Of a DNA stretch of 64,000 nt, positions 9,186 through 19,304 are shown piece after piece; the first letter of the stretch is position 1; every line of letters begins with the position of its first letter. The position numbers were made by a program, and so were the translations under genes. The DNA comes from Flavobacteriales bacterium (lineage in GTDB: Bacteria > Bacteroidota > Bacteroidia > Flavobacteriales > Flavobacteriaceae), in assembly GCA_018335925.1 (NCBI GenBank), contig JAGXRF010000076.1:1-64000 (forward strand). The letters run 5' to 3'. The notes below the pieces were generated by a model. That model was not told the origin of the DNA, did not search any database, and saw nothing but the letters and a program-made list of their open reading frames with translations.

Positions 9186-10367
9186 ATGAAAAAAAATATT
9201 TTAGTTGTATTATTGGTATTCATTACCTTGGTTTCATTTGCTCAAAATCAAGATAGTAGAGTAATTACCACCGGAGTTCCATTTTTAATGATTGCAGCAG
9301 ATGCTCGCTCTGGAGGGATGGCAGACCAAGGTGTGGCAACTTCTCCAGATGCATTTTCCCAACAATGGAATCCAGCGAAATATGCTTTTGCAAACGAAAA
9401 AGTTGGAATTACTGCAAGTTATATTCCTTATTTGGTTGAGTTAGCAAATGATATTTCTTTGGCACAAGTAACTTATTACAATCGAATCAACGAGCGTAGT
9501 GCATTTGCTGGGAGTTTGCGTTACTTTAGTTTAGGACAAATTGAACTTCGTCAGGATTTTGATGGTCCGGTTACTATTGTTAAGCCAAATGAGTTGGCTT
9601 TAGATGCTTCCTATTCTTTAAGACTTGGGGATAGATTTTCTATGGCTGTTGCCGGTAGATATATTCGCTCACAATTGCGAATTCAAGACGTGAATAACGA
9701 TGCTTCTGCAGCCAATGCCTTTGCAGTAGATATTGCGGGTTACTATCAGTCAGAAGAAATTGCGTACAACACTTTTAACGGCCGATGGAGAGCAGGTTTT
9801 AACTTTCAAAATTTAGGACCAAAAATTAGTTACGATTTCGATCAAAACGATTTTAATGCCAATTTTTTACCATCTAATTTAAAAATTGGTGCTGGGTTTG
9901 ATTTTATTTTAGACGACTACAATAAAGTAGCATTAAATTTAGAGTTAAATAAATTACTTGTTCCAACACCACCACAAGTTACTGATGTAAATGGAGATGG
10001 TGTGGTAGATAGCCAAGATGCTGCTATTGTTTTTAACGATTATAGAAGCACCAATTGGTTTTCCGGAATTTTTCGATCATTTGGAGATGCTCCGGGTGGA
10101 TTTAAGGAAGAATTACAAGAAGTAACTTGGGCTTTAGGTGCAGAGTATATGTATCAAGATTCCTTTGCCTTTAGATTAGGATATTTTAACGAAAGCGAAT
10201 TAAAAGGAGCAAGAAAGTTCTTCTCTCTAGGAGCAGGATTTAAATACAATGTAGTAAAAGTAGATGTTTCTTACTTGTTCTCTGCATCTAAAGTGAGAAA
10301 TCCGTTAGAAAACACCTTGCGTTTTTCACTAACATTTAATTTCGGTGATTCTTACGATGAGTATTAA
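9186..10367 (+). CDS. porV: T9SS outer membrane protein PorV (LptO)
   Basis: PorV is a FadL-like 14-strand outer-membrane barrel that receives cargo from the T9SS translocon and hands it to PorU. The 393-residue protein has a signal peptide (MKKNILVVLLVFITLVSFAQ), the family start SRVITTGVPFLMIAADARSGGMADQG, and alternating barrel strands through the final FSLTFNFGDSYDEY. Near residues 264-278 there is an EF-hand/dockerin-like calcium loop (DVNGDGVVDSQDAA) in an extracellular loop position. It follows porU by 96 bases with its own promoter-like sequence and ends in a terminator. Confidence 0.95.
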   Translation: MKKNILVVLLVFITLVSFAQNQDSRVITTGVPFLMIAADARSGGMADQGVATSPDAFSQQWNPAKYAFANEKVGITASYIPYLVELANDISLAQVTYYNRINERSAFAGSLRYFSLGQIELRQDFDGPVTIVKPNELALDASYSLRLGDRFSMAVAGRYIRSQLRIQDVNNDASAANAFAVDIAGYYQSEEIAYNTFNGRWRAGFNFQNLGPKISYDFDQNDFNANFLPSNLKIGAGFDFILDDYNKVALNLELNKLLVPTPPQVTDVNGDGVVDSQDAAIVFNDYRSTNWFSGIFRSFGDAPGGFKEELQEVTWALGAEYMYQDSFAFRLGYFNESELKGARKFFSLGAGFKYNVVKVDVSYLFSASKVRNPLENTLRFSLTFNFGDSYDEY

Positions 10368-10388
10368 AATGAAAAGAAAATAAAATAC

Positions 10389-10424
10389 AACTCCAAAAGC
10401 TTTATTGTTTTTGGAGTTTTTTGT
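10389..10424 (+). terminator. porU-porV terminator
   Basis: A 10-bp perfect stem AACTCCAAAA (10389-10398) with TTTTGGAGTT (10409-10418) is followed by a T run. It separates porV from cdd. Confidence 0.88.
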
Positions 10425-10437
10425 CTATAAACAGTTT

Positions 10438-10920
10438 ATGAGAGAAATTACATTACAAACTACTTTTGTTGAGTTTGACGGATTGCAAGAATTGCCAATT
10501 CAGGTTAAAGATTTAATGTTGTTGGCAATAGAAGTTCGGAAAAAAGCTTATGCTCCATATTCAAACTTTCAAGTTGGTGCAGCTATTTTGTTAGAAAACC
10601 ATCAAATAGTAACTGGATCTAACCAAGAAAATGCTGCATTTCCTTCTGGACTATGTGCAGAGAGAGTGGCAATTTTTCAGGCAGGTAGCTTGTACCCTGA
10701 CCAAAAAATTAAAACCATTTGTATTTCTGCAACTTCTATCGAAAAACCTGTTTTAGAACCTATTCCGCCTTGTGGAGCATGTAGGCAAAGTATAGCAGAA
10801 TACGAACAAAAACAACAAGAAAACATCGAAATTTATTTTATGGGAGCTGATGGCAAAGTTTTAAAAACAAATTCCTTAAAAGATTTGTTGCCATTATCGT
10901 TTGATAAGAAGTTTCTGTAA
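10438..10920 (+). CDS. cdd: Cytidine deaminase
   Basis: Hydrolytic deamination of cytidine/deoxycytidine to uridine for pyrimidine salvage. The 160-residue protein begins at the ATG at 10438, because an upstream frame extension would start inside the porV terminator. Homotetrameric-type zinc site: AAFPSGLCAERVAIF (Cys ligand plus catalytic Glu, near 75-85) and PPCGACRQ (two Cys ligands, near 110-117). The substrate-binding YAPYSNFQVGAA segment is present. It sits between the T9SS genes and pdhA, an order seen in many flavobacteria. Confidence 0.95.
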   Translation: MREITLQTTFVEFDGLQELPIQVKDLMLLAIEVRKKAYAPYSNFQVGAAILLENHQIVTGSNQENAAFPSGLCAERVAIFQAGSLYPDQKIKTICISATSIEKPVLEPIPPCGACRQSIAEYEQKQQENIEIYFMGADGKVLKTNSLKDLLPLSFDKKFL

Positions 10921-10924
10921 TTCT

Positions 10925-11000
10925 GAAAACGTTTTCGTAAAAAGTTTTAGAATTTAAGGTCTGTTTAATTTTTACATGTTATGCAGAAGTTTTAATTTTG
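10925..11000 (+). promoter_or_regulatory. pdhA upstream region: palindrome and -7 element
   Basis: A perfect 12-base palindrome GAAAACGTTTTC (10925-10936), of the type bound by LacI-family repressors, follows the cdd stop. A -7 element TAATTTTG (10993-11000, TAnnTTTG) lies 105 bases before pdhA, leaving a long leader. Binding by a regulator is inferred. Confidence 0.4.
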
Positions 11001-11105
11001 CATTTCGATTTTTAAGCAACTTTTGTGGATTAAACAACAATCATTCAAAAGAATACCAAATAAAATATAACTGCTGTGCAAACGGCATCTTAAAACTACT
11101 GACAA

Positions 11106-12104
11106 ATGAAACCTATTACCAAAGAAGTTTACCTAAAATGGTATGAAGAAATGCTCTTCTGGAGAAAATTTGAAGACCGTTTAGCAGCTTTATATATCCA
11201 ACAAAAAGTAAGAGGATTTTTGCATTTATACAACGGACAAGAAGCAGTATTAGCAGGTGCTTTGCATGCCATGGACTTGTCTAAAGACAAAATGATTACA
11301 GCGTATCGTAACCACGTACAGCCAATTGGAATGGGAGTAGACCCAAGAAGAGTAATGGCCGAATTGTTAGGAAAAGCAACAGGTACTTCCAAAGGGTTAG
11401 GTGGATCGATGCATATTTTTTCCAAAGAACATGGGTTTTATGGAGGTCACGGAATTGTAGGTGCACAAATTCCGGTAGGAGCGGGAATGGCATTTGCAGA
11501 AAAGTATTTAAAAACAGGTGGTGTGTCATTAACTTATTTTGGAGATGGTGCTGCACGACAAGGATCATTACATGAAGCATTTAATATGGCTATGTTGTGG
11601 AAACTTCCGGTAGTATTTATTTGTGAAAACAACGGATATGCCATGGGAACATCGGTGGAGAGAACAGCTAACCACACCGATGTTTGGAAACTTGGTTTAG
11701 GTTACGAAATGCCTTGCGGGCCGGTAGATGGAATGAATCCGGTTAAAGTTGCTGAAGCAATGCACGAAGCTATTGAAAGAGCTCGCAGAGGTGATGGGCC
11801 AACTTTCTTAGAAATGAAAACTTATCGATATAGAGGTCATTCCATGTCAGATGCACAACACTACCGTACCAAAGATGAAGTAGAAGAGTACAGAAAAATT
11901 GATCCTATTACCCAAGTGTTAGACATTATCAAAGACAAAGGGTATGCTACAGATGCAGAAATTGAAGTAATAGACCAAAGAGTAAATGACTTGGTAGACG
12001 AATGCGAAAAATTTGCAGAAGAGTCGCCTTATCCAGATTTATCTGTGATGTATGACGTAGTGTACGAACAAGAAAATTATCCATTTTTACCTCATAAATT
12101 GTAA
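11106..12104 (+). CDS. pdhA: Pyruvate dehydrogenase E1 component, alpha subunit
   Basis: The thiamine-diphosphate-dependent alpha subunit of the alpha2-beta2-type E1, which decarboxylates pyruvate and passes the acetyl group to lipoyl-E2. The 332-residue protein has the E1-alpha hallmarks GFLHLYNGQEA, LGGSMHIFSKEHGFYGGHGIVGAQIPVGAG, the ThDP/Mg motif GDGAARQGSLHEAFNMA, and the phosphorylation-loop-like TYRYRGHSMSDAQHYRTKDEVEEY. Five bases separate it from pdhC, so they form an operon. The beta subunit (pdhB) and E3 are not in this window. A branched-chain 2-oxoacid E1-alpha is possible but less likely given this length and partner. Confidence 0.93.
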   Translation: MKPITKEVYLKWYEEMLFWRKFEDRLAALYIQQKVRGFLHLYNGQEAVLAGALHAMDLSKDKMITAYRNHVQPIGMGVDPRRVMAELLGKATGTSKGLGGSMHIFSKEHGFYGGHGIVGAQIPVGAGMAFAEKYLKTGGVSLTYFGDGAARQGSLHEAFNMAMLWKLPVVFICENNGYAMGTSVERTANHTDVWKLGLGYEMPCGPVDGMNPVKVAEAMHEAIERARRGDGPTFLEMKTYRYRGHSMSDAQHYRTKDEVEEYRKIDPITQVLDIIKDKGYATDAEIEVIDQRVNDLVDECEKFAEESPYPDLSVMYDVVYEQENYPFLPHKL

Positions 12105-12109
12105 GCATT

Positions 12110-13723
12110 ATGGCAAAAGTAATTACCATGCCACGTTTGAGTGATACCATGACCGAAGGGGTAGTGGCTAGTTGGCTTAAGCAAGTTGGAGATACGATTA
12201 AACAAGGAGACATTTTAGCGGAAATTGAAACCGATAAAGCAACCATGGAATTCGAAAGTTTTCATGATGGTGTTTTGTTGCATATTGGAGTGCAAGTTGG
12301 AGAAACTGCTCCCGTAGATTCTCTTTTAGCTATCATTGGTCAAGCTGGAGAGGATATCTCTTCTTTGCTAAACAATTCTGCAGACAGCAATGTTACAGAA
12401 GAGAAAAAAATTGAAAATACAACTCCTGCTTCCACTGCATCAAGTATTCCTGCGGGAGTGAAAGTGGTTACAATGCCTCGATTGAGTGATACGATGACAG
12501 ATGGTACTGTGGCAACGTGGTTGAAAAAAGAGGGAGATGTAGTAAAACAAGGAGATATTTTGGCTGAAATTGAAACAGACAAAGCAACTATGGAGTTTGA
12601 AAGTTTCAATGACGGTACCTTGTTGTATATTGGAGTACAAGAAGGGCAAACGGCTCCGGTAGATAGTATTTTAGCTGTTTTAGGCCCGGCTGGCACCGAT
12701 GTTAGTGGTGTAATTGCAGGGTTTTCAGCAGGAGCAGCAAATGCTTCTCCAGCAAAAGAAGAAGCTCCAGCAGTACAAGCCCCACTGGTTACTTCCAATG
12801 TTTCTTCTGTAGAAGTTATTACCAATAACGATAGAGTATTTGCTTCTCCTTTAGCTAAAAAAATAGCCAAAGAAAAAGGAGTGCAACTTTCTCAAATTAA
12901 AGGAACCGGAGAAAACGGTAGAATTACCAAAAAAGATGTGGAGCAATTCCAAGCTCCAGCAGCTGTAGCTCCAACACCTGTTGTTGCAACTTCAAATATA
13001 GAAGTTGCAACTCCGGTAAAACCATTTGTGCCAGCAGGAGAAGAGTTTACGCAAGAAGTGAAAAATTCGCAAATGCGTAAAACCATTGCAAAACGTTTGA
13101 GTGAATCTAAATTTACTGCTCCACATTACTATTTAACCATCGAAATTAGAATGGATAAAGCCATGACTTCTCGTGAAGTAATCAATGGCTTGCCAGATAC
13201 CAAAGTTTCTTTCAACGACATGGTAATCAAAGCTTGTGCTATGGCATTGAAAAAGCATCCACAAGTAAACTCTCAATGGAAAGACGATGCCATGATGTTA
13301 CACCATCATGTACACGTTGGTGTTGCAGTTGCTGTTGAAGACGGTTTGGTAGTTCCGGTACTAAAATATGCCGATCAAATGAGCTTGACCCAAATTGGTG
13401 CTCAGGTGAAAGAAATGGCAGGAAAAGCAAGAAACAAAAAATTACAACCTCAAGAAATGGAAGGAAGTACTTTTACAGTTTCTAACTTAGGAATGTTTGG
13501 TATCCAATCATTTACTTCCATCATCAACCAACCAAATTCTGCAATTTTATCGGTAGGTGCTATTGAACAAAAACCAGTAGTGGACAACGGACAAATTGTG
13601 GTTGGAAATACCATGACGGTAACTTTGGCTTGTGACCACCGAACTGTAGATGGTGCAACCGGTGCACAGTTTTTACAAACTTTAAGAAGTTATATTGAAA
13701 ATCCGGTAACTATGTTGGCATAG
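12110..13723 (+). CDS. pdhC: Dihydrolipoamide acetyltransferase (E2) of pyruvate dehydrogenase
   Basis: The core acetyltransferase of the PDH complex, moving acetyl groups from lipoyl arms to CoA. The 537-residue protein has two tandem lipoyl domains (about 1-76 and 122-198), each with the lipoylated lysine in IETDKATMEFESF. Ala/Pro-rich linkers follow, then a peripheral subunit-binding domain (FASPLAKKIAKEKG to GRITKKDVEQF, about 243-280). The catalytic domain is about 310-537, with CDHRTVDGATGAQF carrying the active-site His and Asp near 508-512. The two lipoyl domains are very alike, which suggests internal duplication. It is coupled to pdhA and followed by a terminator. Confidence 0.95.
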   Translation: MAKVITMPRLSDTMTEGVVASWLKQVGDTIKQGDILAEIETDKATMEFESFHDGVLLHIGVQVGETAPVDSLLAIIGQAGEDISSLLNNSADSNVTEEKKIENTTPASTASSIPAGVKVVTMPRLSDTMTDGTVATWLKKEGDVVKQGDILAEIETDKATMEFESFNDGTLLYIGVQEGQTAPVDSILAVLGPAGTDVSGVIAGFSAGAANASPAKEEAPAVQAPLVTSNVSSVEVITNNDRVFASPLAKKIAKEKGVQLSQIKGTGENGRITKKDVEQFQAPAAVAPTPVVATSNIEVATPVKPFVPAGEEFTQEVKNSQMRKTIAKRLSESKFTAPHYYLTIEIRMDKAMTSREVINGLPDTKVSFNDMVIKACAMALKKHPQVNSQWKDDAMMLHHHVHVGVAVAVEDGLVVPVLKYADQMSLTQIGAQVKEMAGKARNKKLQPQEMEGSTFTVSNLGMFGIQSFTSIINQPNSAILSVGAIEQKPVVDNGQIVVGNTMTVTLACDHRTVDGATGAQFLQTLRSYIENPVTMLA

Positions 13724-13751
13724 TTCGGATAAAACAAATCATTAAAAACAG

Positions 13752-13782
13752 AAATCCACCTCAAAAGGGTGGATTTTTTACT
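13752..13782 (+). terminator. pdhA-pdhC terminator
   Basis: A 9-bp stem AAATCCACC (13752-13760) with GGTGGATTT (13768-13776) is followed by a T run after the pdhC stop. Confidence 0.88.
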
Positions 13783-13823
13783 ACTTATCGGCTGCTATTA
13801 ATTAGTATTTTCTAAACATTTCA

Positions 13824-13857
13824 TTGCCATATACCTCGTAGGTAATTTGTACCTTTG
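13824..13857 (+). promoter_or_regulatory. Promoter of the MMPL exporter gene
   Basis: A -7 element TACCTTTG (13850-13857, exact TAnnTTTG) lies 23 bases before the ATG, with a -33 TTG at 13824-13826 (23-base spacing). Confidence 0.55.
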
Positions 13858-13880
13858 CACCTCATTTTGCAAATACAAGT

Positions 13881-16283
13881 ATGAATCGGTTTTTTTCGGT
13901 TGGATTTTGGGAAACCATTGCTAGAATTATTTTGCGTAATCGCATCACCATTTTAGCGATTATTATTGCTTTAACGGTATTAATGGCCATGCAATGGAAG
14001 CACATGCGTTTTTCCTACACCGAAGCCAATCTGCTTCCGAAGGACCACCCGGTAAACAGTGATTATGAAGCCTTTTTAAAAGTTTTTGGGGAGGAAGGAA
14101 ATCTTATTGTTTTAGGAATACAAGACGAAAAATTTTGGGAGGTAAAAAATTTTGAAGCTTGGCAGCAATTCGTGCAAAAATTACAAGATGCTAATGAGGT
14201 TACTTCTGTCATTTCCATTGATCAATTGTACGTACTGCAAAAAGATACTTTACAAGAAAAATTGGTAGCCAAACCTTTTTTGGACCAAACCAAAATAAGT
14301 ACAGCCAAGTATCTTTCGGAAAAAGAAAGTGAATTATACCAAAAGCTTCCTTTTTATGAAGGATTGATTTATAATGCCAAATCTAAAACCATTCGCTCTG
14401 CAGTATATTTAGATAAGGCAATTGTGAATACGGAAGCACGTAAAATATTTATCGATTCTGTGTTAATTCCAGAAAAAGAAAAATTTGAACAAAACACTGG
14501 CATGCAACTTCGTGTTTCCGGGATGCCTTATGTGCGGACTTTAAATTCGCAAAATATTATTGATGAAATTGGTTTATTTGTTCTGGGAGCACTGCTAGTA
14601 ACCTCTATCATTTTCTTCTTCTTCTTCCGAAGCTTTAGGGCAACTTTTATCTCCATGTGCGTAGTAATTGTTGGGGTGATGTGGGCTTTTGGAACCTTAG
14701 GTTTGTTTAAGTATGAAATCACGGTTTTAACTGCAATTATTCCGCCATTAATTATCGTAATCGGAATTCCAAATTGCATCTTCCTTATTAATAAATACCA
14801 ACAAGAAGTCAAAAATCATGGCAACCAAGCCAAGTCGTTACAAAGAGTAGTTTCTAAAATTGGAAATGCTACCTTAATGACCAATTTAACCACAGCCTCC
14901 GGTTTTGCAACTTTTATGTTTACCAATAGTCAGTTGTTAAAAGAGTTTGGTATTGTTGCTTCCATCAATATTGTAGTGTTGTTTTTATTGTGCATTACCG
15001 TAATTCCAATCATATATAGTTTTATGCCTTTGCCCAAAGAGCGTCATTTACAACACTTAAATAAAAAATACATTGCAAGTTTGGTAAAGTGGTTTGAGCA
15101 TGTGGTAAAAAACAAAAATGTGACCGTTTATGTAGTATCTGTTATTTTATTGATTTTTAGCATTATTGGAATTTACCAAATGCGAATATCCGGAAGTTTG
15201 ATAGAGGACATGCCTCGTAAAGCAGACTTCTTTAAAGACATTCGTTTTTTTGAACAAGAGTTTGAAGGTATCATGCCTTTGGAAATTTTAATCGATACCA
15301 AAAAAGACAAAGGAGTGCAAAAAATGAATGTACTCAAACGAATGGATCGATTACAAGAGACCATTGACGACATTCCGGAACTCTCCAAATCAATGTCGGT
15401 TGTCAATTTGGTGAAATACGGAAAACAGGCATATTATAACGGTAACCCCGAATATTATGAATTGCCAACTGCGCAAGAAGTCAGTTTTATTTTGCCATAT
15501 GTGAAAAACAGCACCGAAGGCAATACCCAAAATTTAATGAAAACCTATGTGGATTCAACAGGCAGATATGCCAGAATTACCACGTTTATGAAGGATATAG
15601 GCACCGATAAAATGGAGAGAATTCAAGAAGAATTAAAAGAGCTCATTGCAAAAGAGTTTCCAAGTCCACAATTTGAAGTAGCCATTACCGGAAAAGCATA
15701 TTTGTTTCAAAAAGGAACGAAGTATTTGATTGATAATTTAGTAGTATCGTTATTATTAGCCATTTTTCTGATTTCCTTGTTCATGGCTTATTTGTTCCGA
15801 TCGTTTAAAATGATTGTAATTTCTTTAGTGCCAAACTTATTGCCATTGTTGCTAACTGCTGGAATTATGGGGTATTTTGGTGTACCCTTAAAGCCATCTA
15901 CCATTTTAGTATTTAGTATCGCTTTTGGTATTTCGGTGGATGATACCATTCACTTTTTAGCAAAGTATCGTCAGGAGCTCAAAGCCAATAATTGGAGAAT
16001 TAGAAAATCGGTTTTTAATGCCCTTCGCGAAACTGGGGTGAGCATGTTTTACACTTCCATTGTATTATTTTTTGGATTTTCTGTTTTCATGATTTCCAGC
16101 TTTGGAGGCACGGTAGCATTGGGTGGTTTGGTTTCATTAACCTTGGTTTTTGCCATGTTGTCTAATTTAATTTTACTTCCGGTATTATTGTTGTCTTTAG
16201 AAAAAACCATTGCCAACGAAAAAGAATTTATAGAGCCAAAAATTGACATTCTTCCGGAAAATGATTCCGAAGATTCCATCTAA
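13881..16283 (+). CDS. RND superfamily (MMPL/Patched-like) exporter
   Basis: A proton-driven inner-membrane transporter of the MMPL/HAE3-like group; the substrate is unknown, possibly lipids or hopanoids. The 800-residue protein has a first membrane helix near 20-38 and a large periplasmic loop (about 40-225). A block of five helices follows (about 226-385, with [23 protein letters not shown]), then a second loop and a second block (about 600-780) with the RND signature [18 protein letters not shown]. This is a fused two-half arrangement with the expected internal symmetry. The C-terminus ends in an acidic tail. It has its own promoter; asnS starts 31 bases later with a separate -7 element. 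Confidence 0.88.
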   Translation: MNRFFSVGFWETIARIILRNRITILAIIIALTVLMAMQWKHMRFSYTEANLLPKDHPVNSDYEAFLKVFGEEGNLIVLGIQDEKFWEVKNFEAWQQFVQKLQDANEVTSVISIDQLYVLQKDTLQEKLVAKPFLDQTKISTAKYLSEKESELYQKLPFYEGLIYNAKSKTIRSAVYLDKAIVNTEARKIFIDSVLIPEKEKFEQNTGMQLRVSGMPYVRTLNSQNIIDEIGLFVLGALLVTSIIFFFFFRSFRATFISMCVVIVGVMWAFGTLGLFKYEITVLTAIIPPLIIVIGIPNCIFLINKYQQEVKNHGNQAKSLQRVVSKIGNATLMTNLTTASGFATFMFTNSQLLKEFGIVASINIVVLFLLCITVIPIIYSFMPLPKERHLQHLNKKYIASLVKWFEHVVKNKNVTVYVVSVILLIFSIIGIYQMRISGSLIEDMPRKADFFKDIRFFEQEFEGIMPLEILIDTKKDKGVQKMNVLKRMDRLQETIDDIPELSKSMSVVNLVKYGKQAYYNGNPEYYELPTAQEVSFILPYVKNSTEGNTQNLMKTYVDSTGRYARITTFMKDIGTDKMERIQEELKELIAKEFPSPQFEVAITGKAYLFQKGTKYLIDNLVVSLLLAIFLISLFMAYLFRSFKMIVISLVPNLLPLLLTAGIMGYFGVPLKPSTILVFSIAFGISVDDTIHFLAKYRQELKANNWRIRKSVFNALRETGVSMFYTSIVLFFGFSVFMISSFGGTVALGGLVSLTLVFAMLSNLILLPVLLLSLEKTIANEKEFIEPKIDILPENDSEDSI

Positions 16284-16288
16284 CCAAG

Positions 16289-16296
16289 TATATTTG
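16289..16296 (+). promoter_or_regulatory. asnS -7 element (TATATTTG)
   Basis: Exact TAnnTTTG match just after the exporter stop codon and 18 bases before the asnS ATG. It also argues against any start upstream of 16315. Confidence 0.5.
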
Positions 16297-16314
16297 TATA
16301 ATAAAATTGAACTT

Positions 16315-17751
16315 ATGAAGCGTGTTGTAACTGTGCAAGAAGCATTAACTAAAATTCCGGTAACCTCAGAAGTAACTGTAAAAGGTTGGGTAAGAACTTT
16401 TAGAAACAATCAGTTTATTGCCTTAAATGATGGTTCTACCATACATAATATCCAATGTGTTGTTGATTTTGAAAACACTCCTGAATCTTTGCTAAAAAGA
16501 ATCACTACCGGAGCAGCTATAGAAGTCTTCGGAGTTTTGGCAGAAAGCCAAGGGAAAGGACAAAATGTAGAAATACAAGCAAAGAATGTTATCGTACACG
16601 GAGATTCTGACCCGGATAAATACCCGATGCAACCTAAAAAACATTCCTTAGAATTTTTACGTGAAAACGCACATTTGCGAATTCGAACCAATGCTTTTGG
16701 AGCTATCATGCGTTTGCGTTCATCTTTAGCTTTTGCGGTACACCAATACTTTAACCAAAAAGGATTCTTTTACGTAAACACTCCAATCATCACCGGAAGT
16801 GATGCAGAAGGTGCTGGAGAAATGTTTAGGGTAAGTACTTTGCCTTTAAATAACGCTCCTTTAAAAGAAGATGGGACCATCAATTTTAAAGAAGATTTTT
16901 TTGGAAAAGAAACTAATTTAACCGTTTCCGGACAGTTAGAAGCCGAAACTTATGCCATGGGCTTAAGTAAAGTGTATACTTTCGGGCCAACTTTTAGAGC
17001 TGAAAATTCCAATACTTCTCGTCATTTGGCTGAGTTTTGGATGATTGAACCGGAGGTTGCTTACAACGACTTAGATGCCAACATGGATTTGGCAGAAGAT
17101 TTCATCAAATATGTGATTGGATATGTAGTAGAAAAACACGAAGACGATTTGAAGTTTTTAGAGCAACGTTTGTTGGAAGAAGAAAAGTCAAAACCTCAGT
17201 CAGAACGAAGTGAAATGACGTTGTTAGAAAAATTAAACTTTGTATTGCAAAACAACTTTAAGCGAGTTAGTTATACCGAGGCCATCGATATTTTAAAAAA
17301 TTCCAAGCCAAACAAAAACAAAAAATTCCAATTTTTAATTGACGAATGGGGAGCTGATTTACAAAGTGAACACGAACGCTATTTGGTAGAAAAACACTTT
17401 AAGTGTCCGGTGATATTGTTTGATTACCCAGCCAACATCAAAGCGTTTTACATGCGTTTAAACGAAGATGGTAAAACAGTAAGAGCCATGGATATTTTAT
17501 TTCCTGGAATTGGGGAAATTGTTGGAGGGTCACAAAGAGAAGAGCGATACGATGTGTTGGTAGAAAAAATGAAAGCTTTAGGCATAGATGAAGAAGAATT
17601 GTGGTGGTATTTAGATACCCGTAAATTTGGAACTTGTGTGCACTCTGGTTTTGGATTAGGATTTGAAAGATTGGTATTATTTGTAACCGGAATGACCAAT
17701 ATTCGCGATGTAATTCCTTATCCAAGAACCCCACAAAACGCAGAATTTTAA
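16315..17751 (+). CDS. asnS: Asparagine--tRNA ligase
   Basis: A class IIb aminoacyl-tRNA synthetase that charges tRNA-Asn. From ATG 16315 it is 478 aa. The N-terminal OB-fold anticodon-binding domain ([22 protein letters not shown]) is followed by the class II catalytic core: motif 1 around [21 protein letters not shown], motif 2 [26 protein letters not shown], and motif 3 [30 protein letters not shown]. The AsnRS-type ending separates it from AspRS. Upstream in-frame codons overlap the exporter gene and were rejected. Confidence 0.96.
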   Translation: MKRVVTVQEALTKIPVTSEVTVKGWVRTFRNNQFIALNDGSTIHNIQCVVDFENTPESLLKRITTGAAIEVFGVLAESQGKGQNVEIQAKNVIVHGDSDPDKYPMQPKKHSLEFLRENAHLRIRTNAFGAIMRLRSSLAFAVHQYFNQKGFFYVNTPIITGSDAEGAGEMFRVSTLPLNNAPLKEDGTINFKEDFFGKETNLTVSGQLEAETYAMGLSKVYTFGPTFRAENSNTSRHLAEFWMIEPEVAYNDLDANMDLAEDFIKYVIGYVVEKHEDDLKFLEQRLLEEEKSKPQSERSEMTLLEKLNFVLQNNFKRVSYTEAIDILKNSKPNKNKKFQFLIDEWGADLQSEHERYLVEKHFKCPVILFDYPANIKAFYMRLNEDGKTVRAMDILFPGIGEIVGGSQREERYDVLVEKMKALGIDEEELWWYLDTRKFGTCVHSGFGLGFERLVLFVTGMTNIRDVIPYPRTPQNAEF

Positions 17752-17787
17752 TCGAAAACAACCATACTATTTTAGGTTAGTGATAGC

Positions 17788-19251
17788 ATGCTCAAACAAA
17801 ATTTACAACTCAAACTAAGTCAAAAACTATCTCCTCAACAAATTCAGTTGATGAAGTTGATCCAATTGCCTACCCAAGCATTGGAGCAACGAATTAAAGA
17901 GGAAATGATAGACAATCCGGCTTTGGAAGGAGCATCGATGGAAGAAACCTATGAAGAGGATTCTTATGAAGAGGATTACAATGAGTTTGAAGAAGATAGC
18001 GATCACATTGATGCGGAAGACATCAACATTGATGAGTATTTGAGTGATGATGAAATTCCGGATTACAAAACCCAAAGCAATAACTATTCTGACGATGATG
18101 ACGATAGAGAAATGCCAGTGGTTGCCACAGCTACCTTTCATCAGGATTTATTACAACAACTAAATACTTTTATTTTAGAGGAAGAAGATCGTGTAATTGC
18201 AGAGTTCTTGGTAGGAAGTTTAGATGATGCTGGTTATTTGCGAAGAACCTCGCAAGAAATTGTAGATGATTTGGCTTTTACCCAAGGAGTTTATACCACC
18301 GAAGAGCACGTGGAAAAGGTATTACAAATAGTGCATCAATTAGAGCCATCGGGAGTAGGAGCAAGGGATTTGCAGGAGTGCTTGTTATTACAATTAAAGC
18401 ATAAAACCCCAACGGAGGCTACCGATTTAGCTATTGATGTTTTGCAAAATCAATTTGATGCATTTACCAAAAAACACTACGATAAGCTATTACAGAAATT
18501 CGGGATTTCGCAAGAAACGCTTAAAAAAGCCATTGCAGAAATAGAAAAATTAAACCCAAAACCAGGTGGAGCTTTTGCTGGAAGCGGTAAAAATACCGAA
18601 CACATTGTACCGGATTTTATCATTCGAGTGGTAGAAGATCAATTAGAATTGCATTTAAATAGCAGAAATGCACCAGAATTGCACGTTTCTAAAGACTACC
18701 AAGTGATGCTGCAAACCTATAAGCAAACCAATGAAAAATCGCACGCACAAAAAGATGCCGTGCAGTTTATCAAACAAAAATTGGATGCTGCCAAATGGTT
18801 TATCGATGCCATTAAGCAACGTCAGGAAACTTTGTATGTTACCATGAGTGCAATTATGGAATACCAAAAGGAGTATTTTTTAGATGGCGAAGAAACCAAG
18901 TTAAAGCCAATGATTTTAAAAGATATTGCGGATATGGTTGGGTTAGATATTTCTACCATTAGTCGAGTTGCTAATAGTAAATATGTAGATACTCCTTATG
19001 GAACCAAACTATTGAAAGATTTCTTTTCAGAAGCCATGAAAAATGCAGAGGGAGAAGATGTTTCAACCATCGAAATCAAAAAAATACTAGAGCAAGTGAT
19101 TGAGCAAGAAGATAAAAACAAACCTTTGCCAGACGACCAACTGGCAGATATTTTAAAAGAAAAAGGATATCCGATTGCCAGAAGAACCATTGCCAAATAC
19201 CGGGAACAATTAGACATACCGGTAGCCAGACTTCGAAAAAAAATGATGTAA
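17788..19251 (+). CDS. rpoN: RNA polymerase sigma-54 factor
   Basis: An alternative sigma factor that recognises -24/-12 promoters and needs AAA+ activators. The 487-residue protein has region I (LQLKLSQKLSPQQIQLMKLIQLP, Gln/Leu-rich) and a very acidic region II (about 50-115). The core-binding and DNA-binding region III includes a helix-turn-helix (MVGLDISTISRVANSKYV, about 390-407), and the RpoN box (ARRTIAKYREQLDIP) lies near the C-terminus. No sigma-54 activator is in the window. It has a terminator after it. Confidence 0.96.
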   Translation: MLKQNLQLKLSQKLSPQQIQLMKLIQLPTQALEQRIKEEMIDNPALEGASMEETYEEDSYEEDYNEFEEDSDHIDAEDINIDEYLSDDEIPDYKTQSNNYSDDDDDREMPVVATATFHQDLLQQLNTFILEEEDRVIAEFLVGSLDDAGYLRRTSQEIVDDLAFTQGVYTTEEHVEKVLQIVHQLEPSGVGARDLQECLLLQLKHKTPTEATDLAIDVLQNQFDAFTKKHYDKLLQKFGISQETLKKAIAEIEKLNPKPGGAFAGSGKNTEHIVPDFIIRVVEDQLELHLNSRNAPELHVSKDYQVMLQTYKQTNEKSHAQKDAVQFIKQKLDAAKWFIDAIKQRQETLYVTMSAIMEYQKEYFLDGEETKLKPMILKDIADMVGLDISTISRVANSKYVDTPYGTKLLKDFFSEAMKNAEGEDVSTIEIKKILEQVIEQEDKNKPLPDDQLADILKEKGYPIARRTIAKYREQLDIPVARLRKKMM

Positions 19252-19262
19252 TGATATTTATG

Positions 19263-19287
19263 AAAGACTCTTTTGGAGTCTTTTTTT
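19263..19287 (+). terminator. rpoN terminator
   Basis: An 8-bp stem AAAGACTC (19263-19270) with GAGTCTTT (19276-19283) has a T run after it and lies just past the rpoN stop. It stands between convergent rpoN and the SDR gene. Confidence 0.85.
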
Positions 19288-19304
19288 GTTTATATTATTG
19301 ATTA

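Noticed and set aside
12340..12870. 176-codon frame opposite pdhC
   Set aside because: Antisense shadow of the lipoyl domains; its repeats only mirror the duplicated lipoyl coding sequence.
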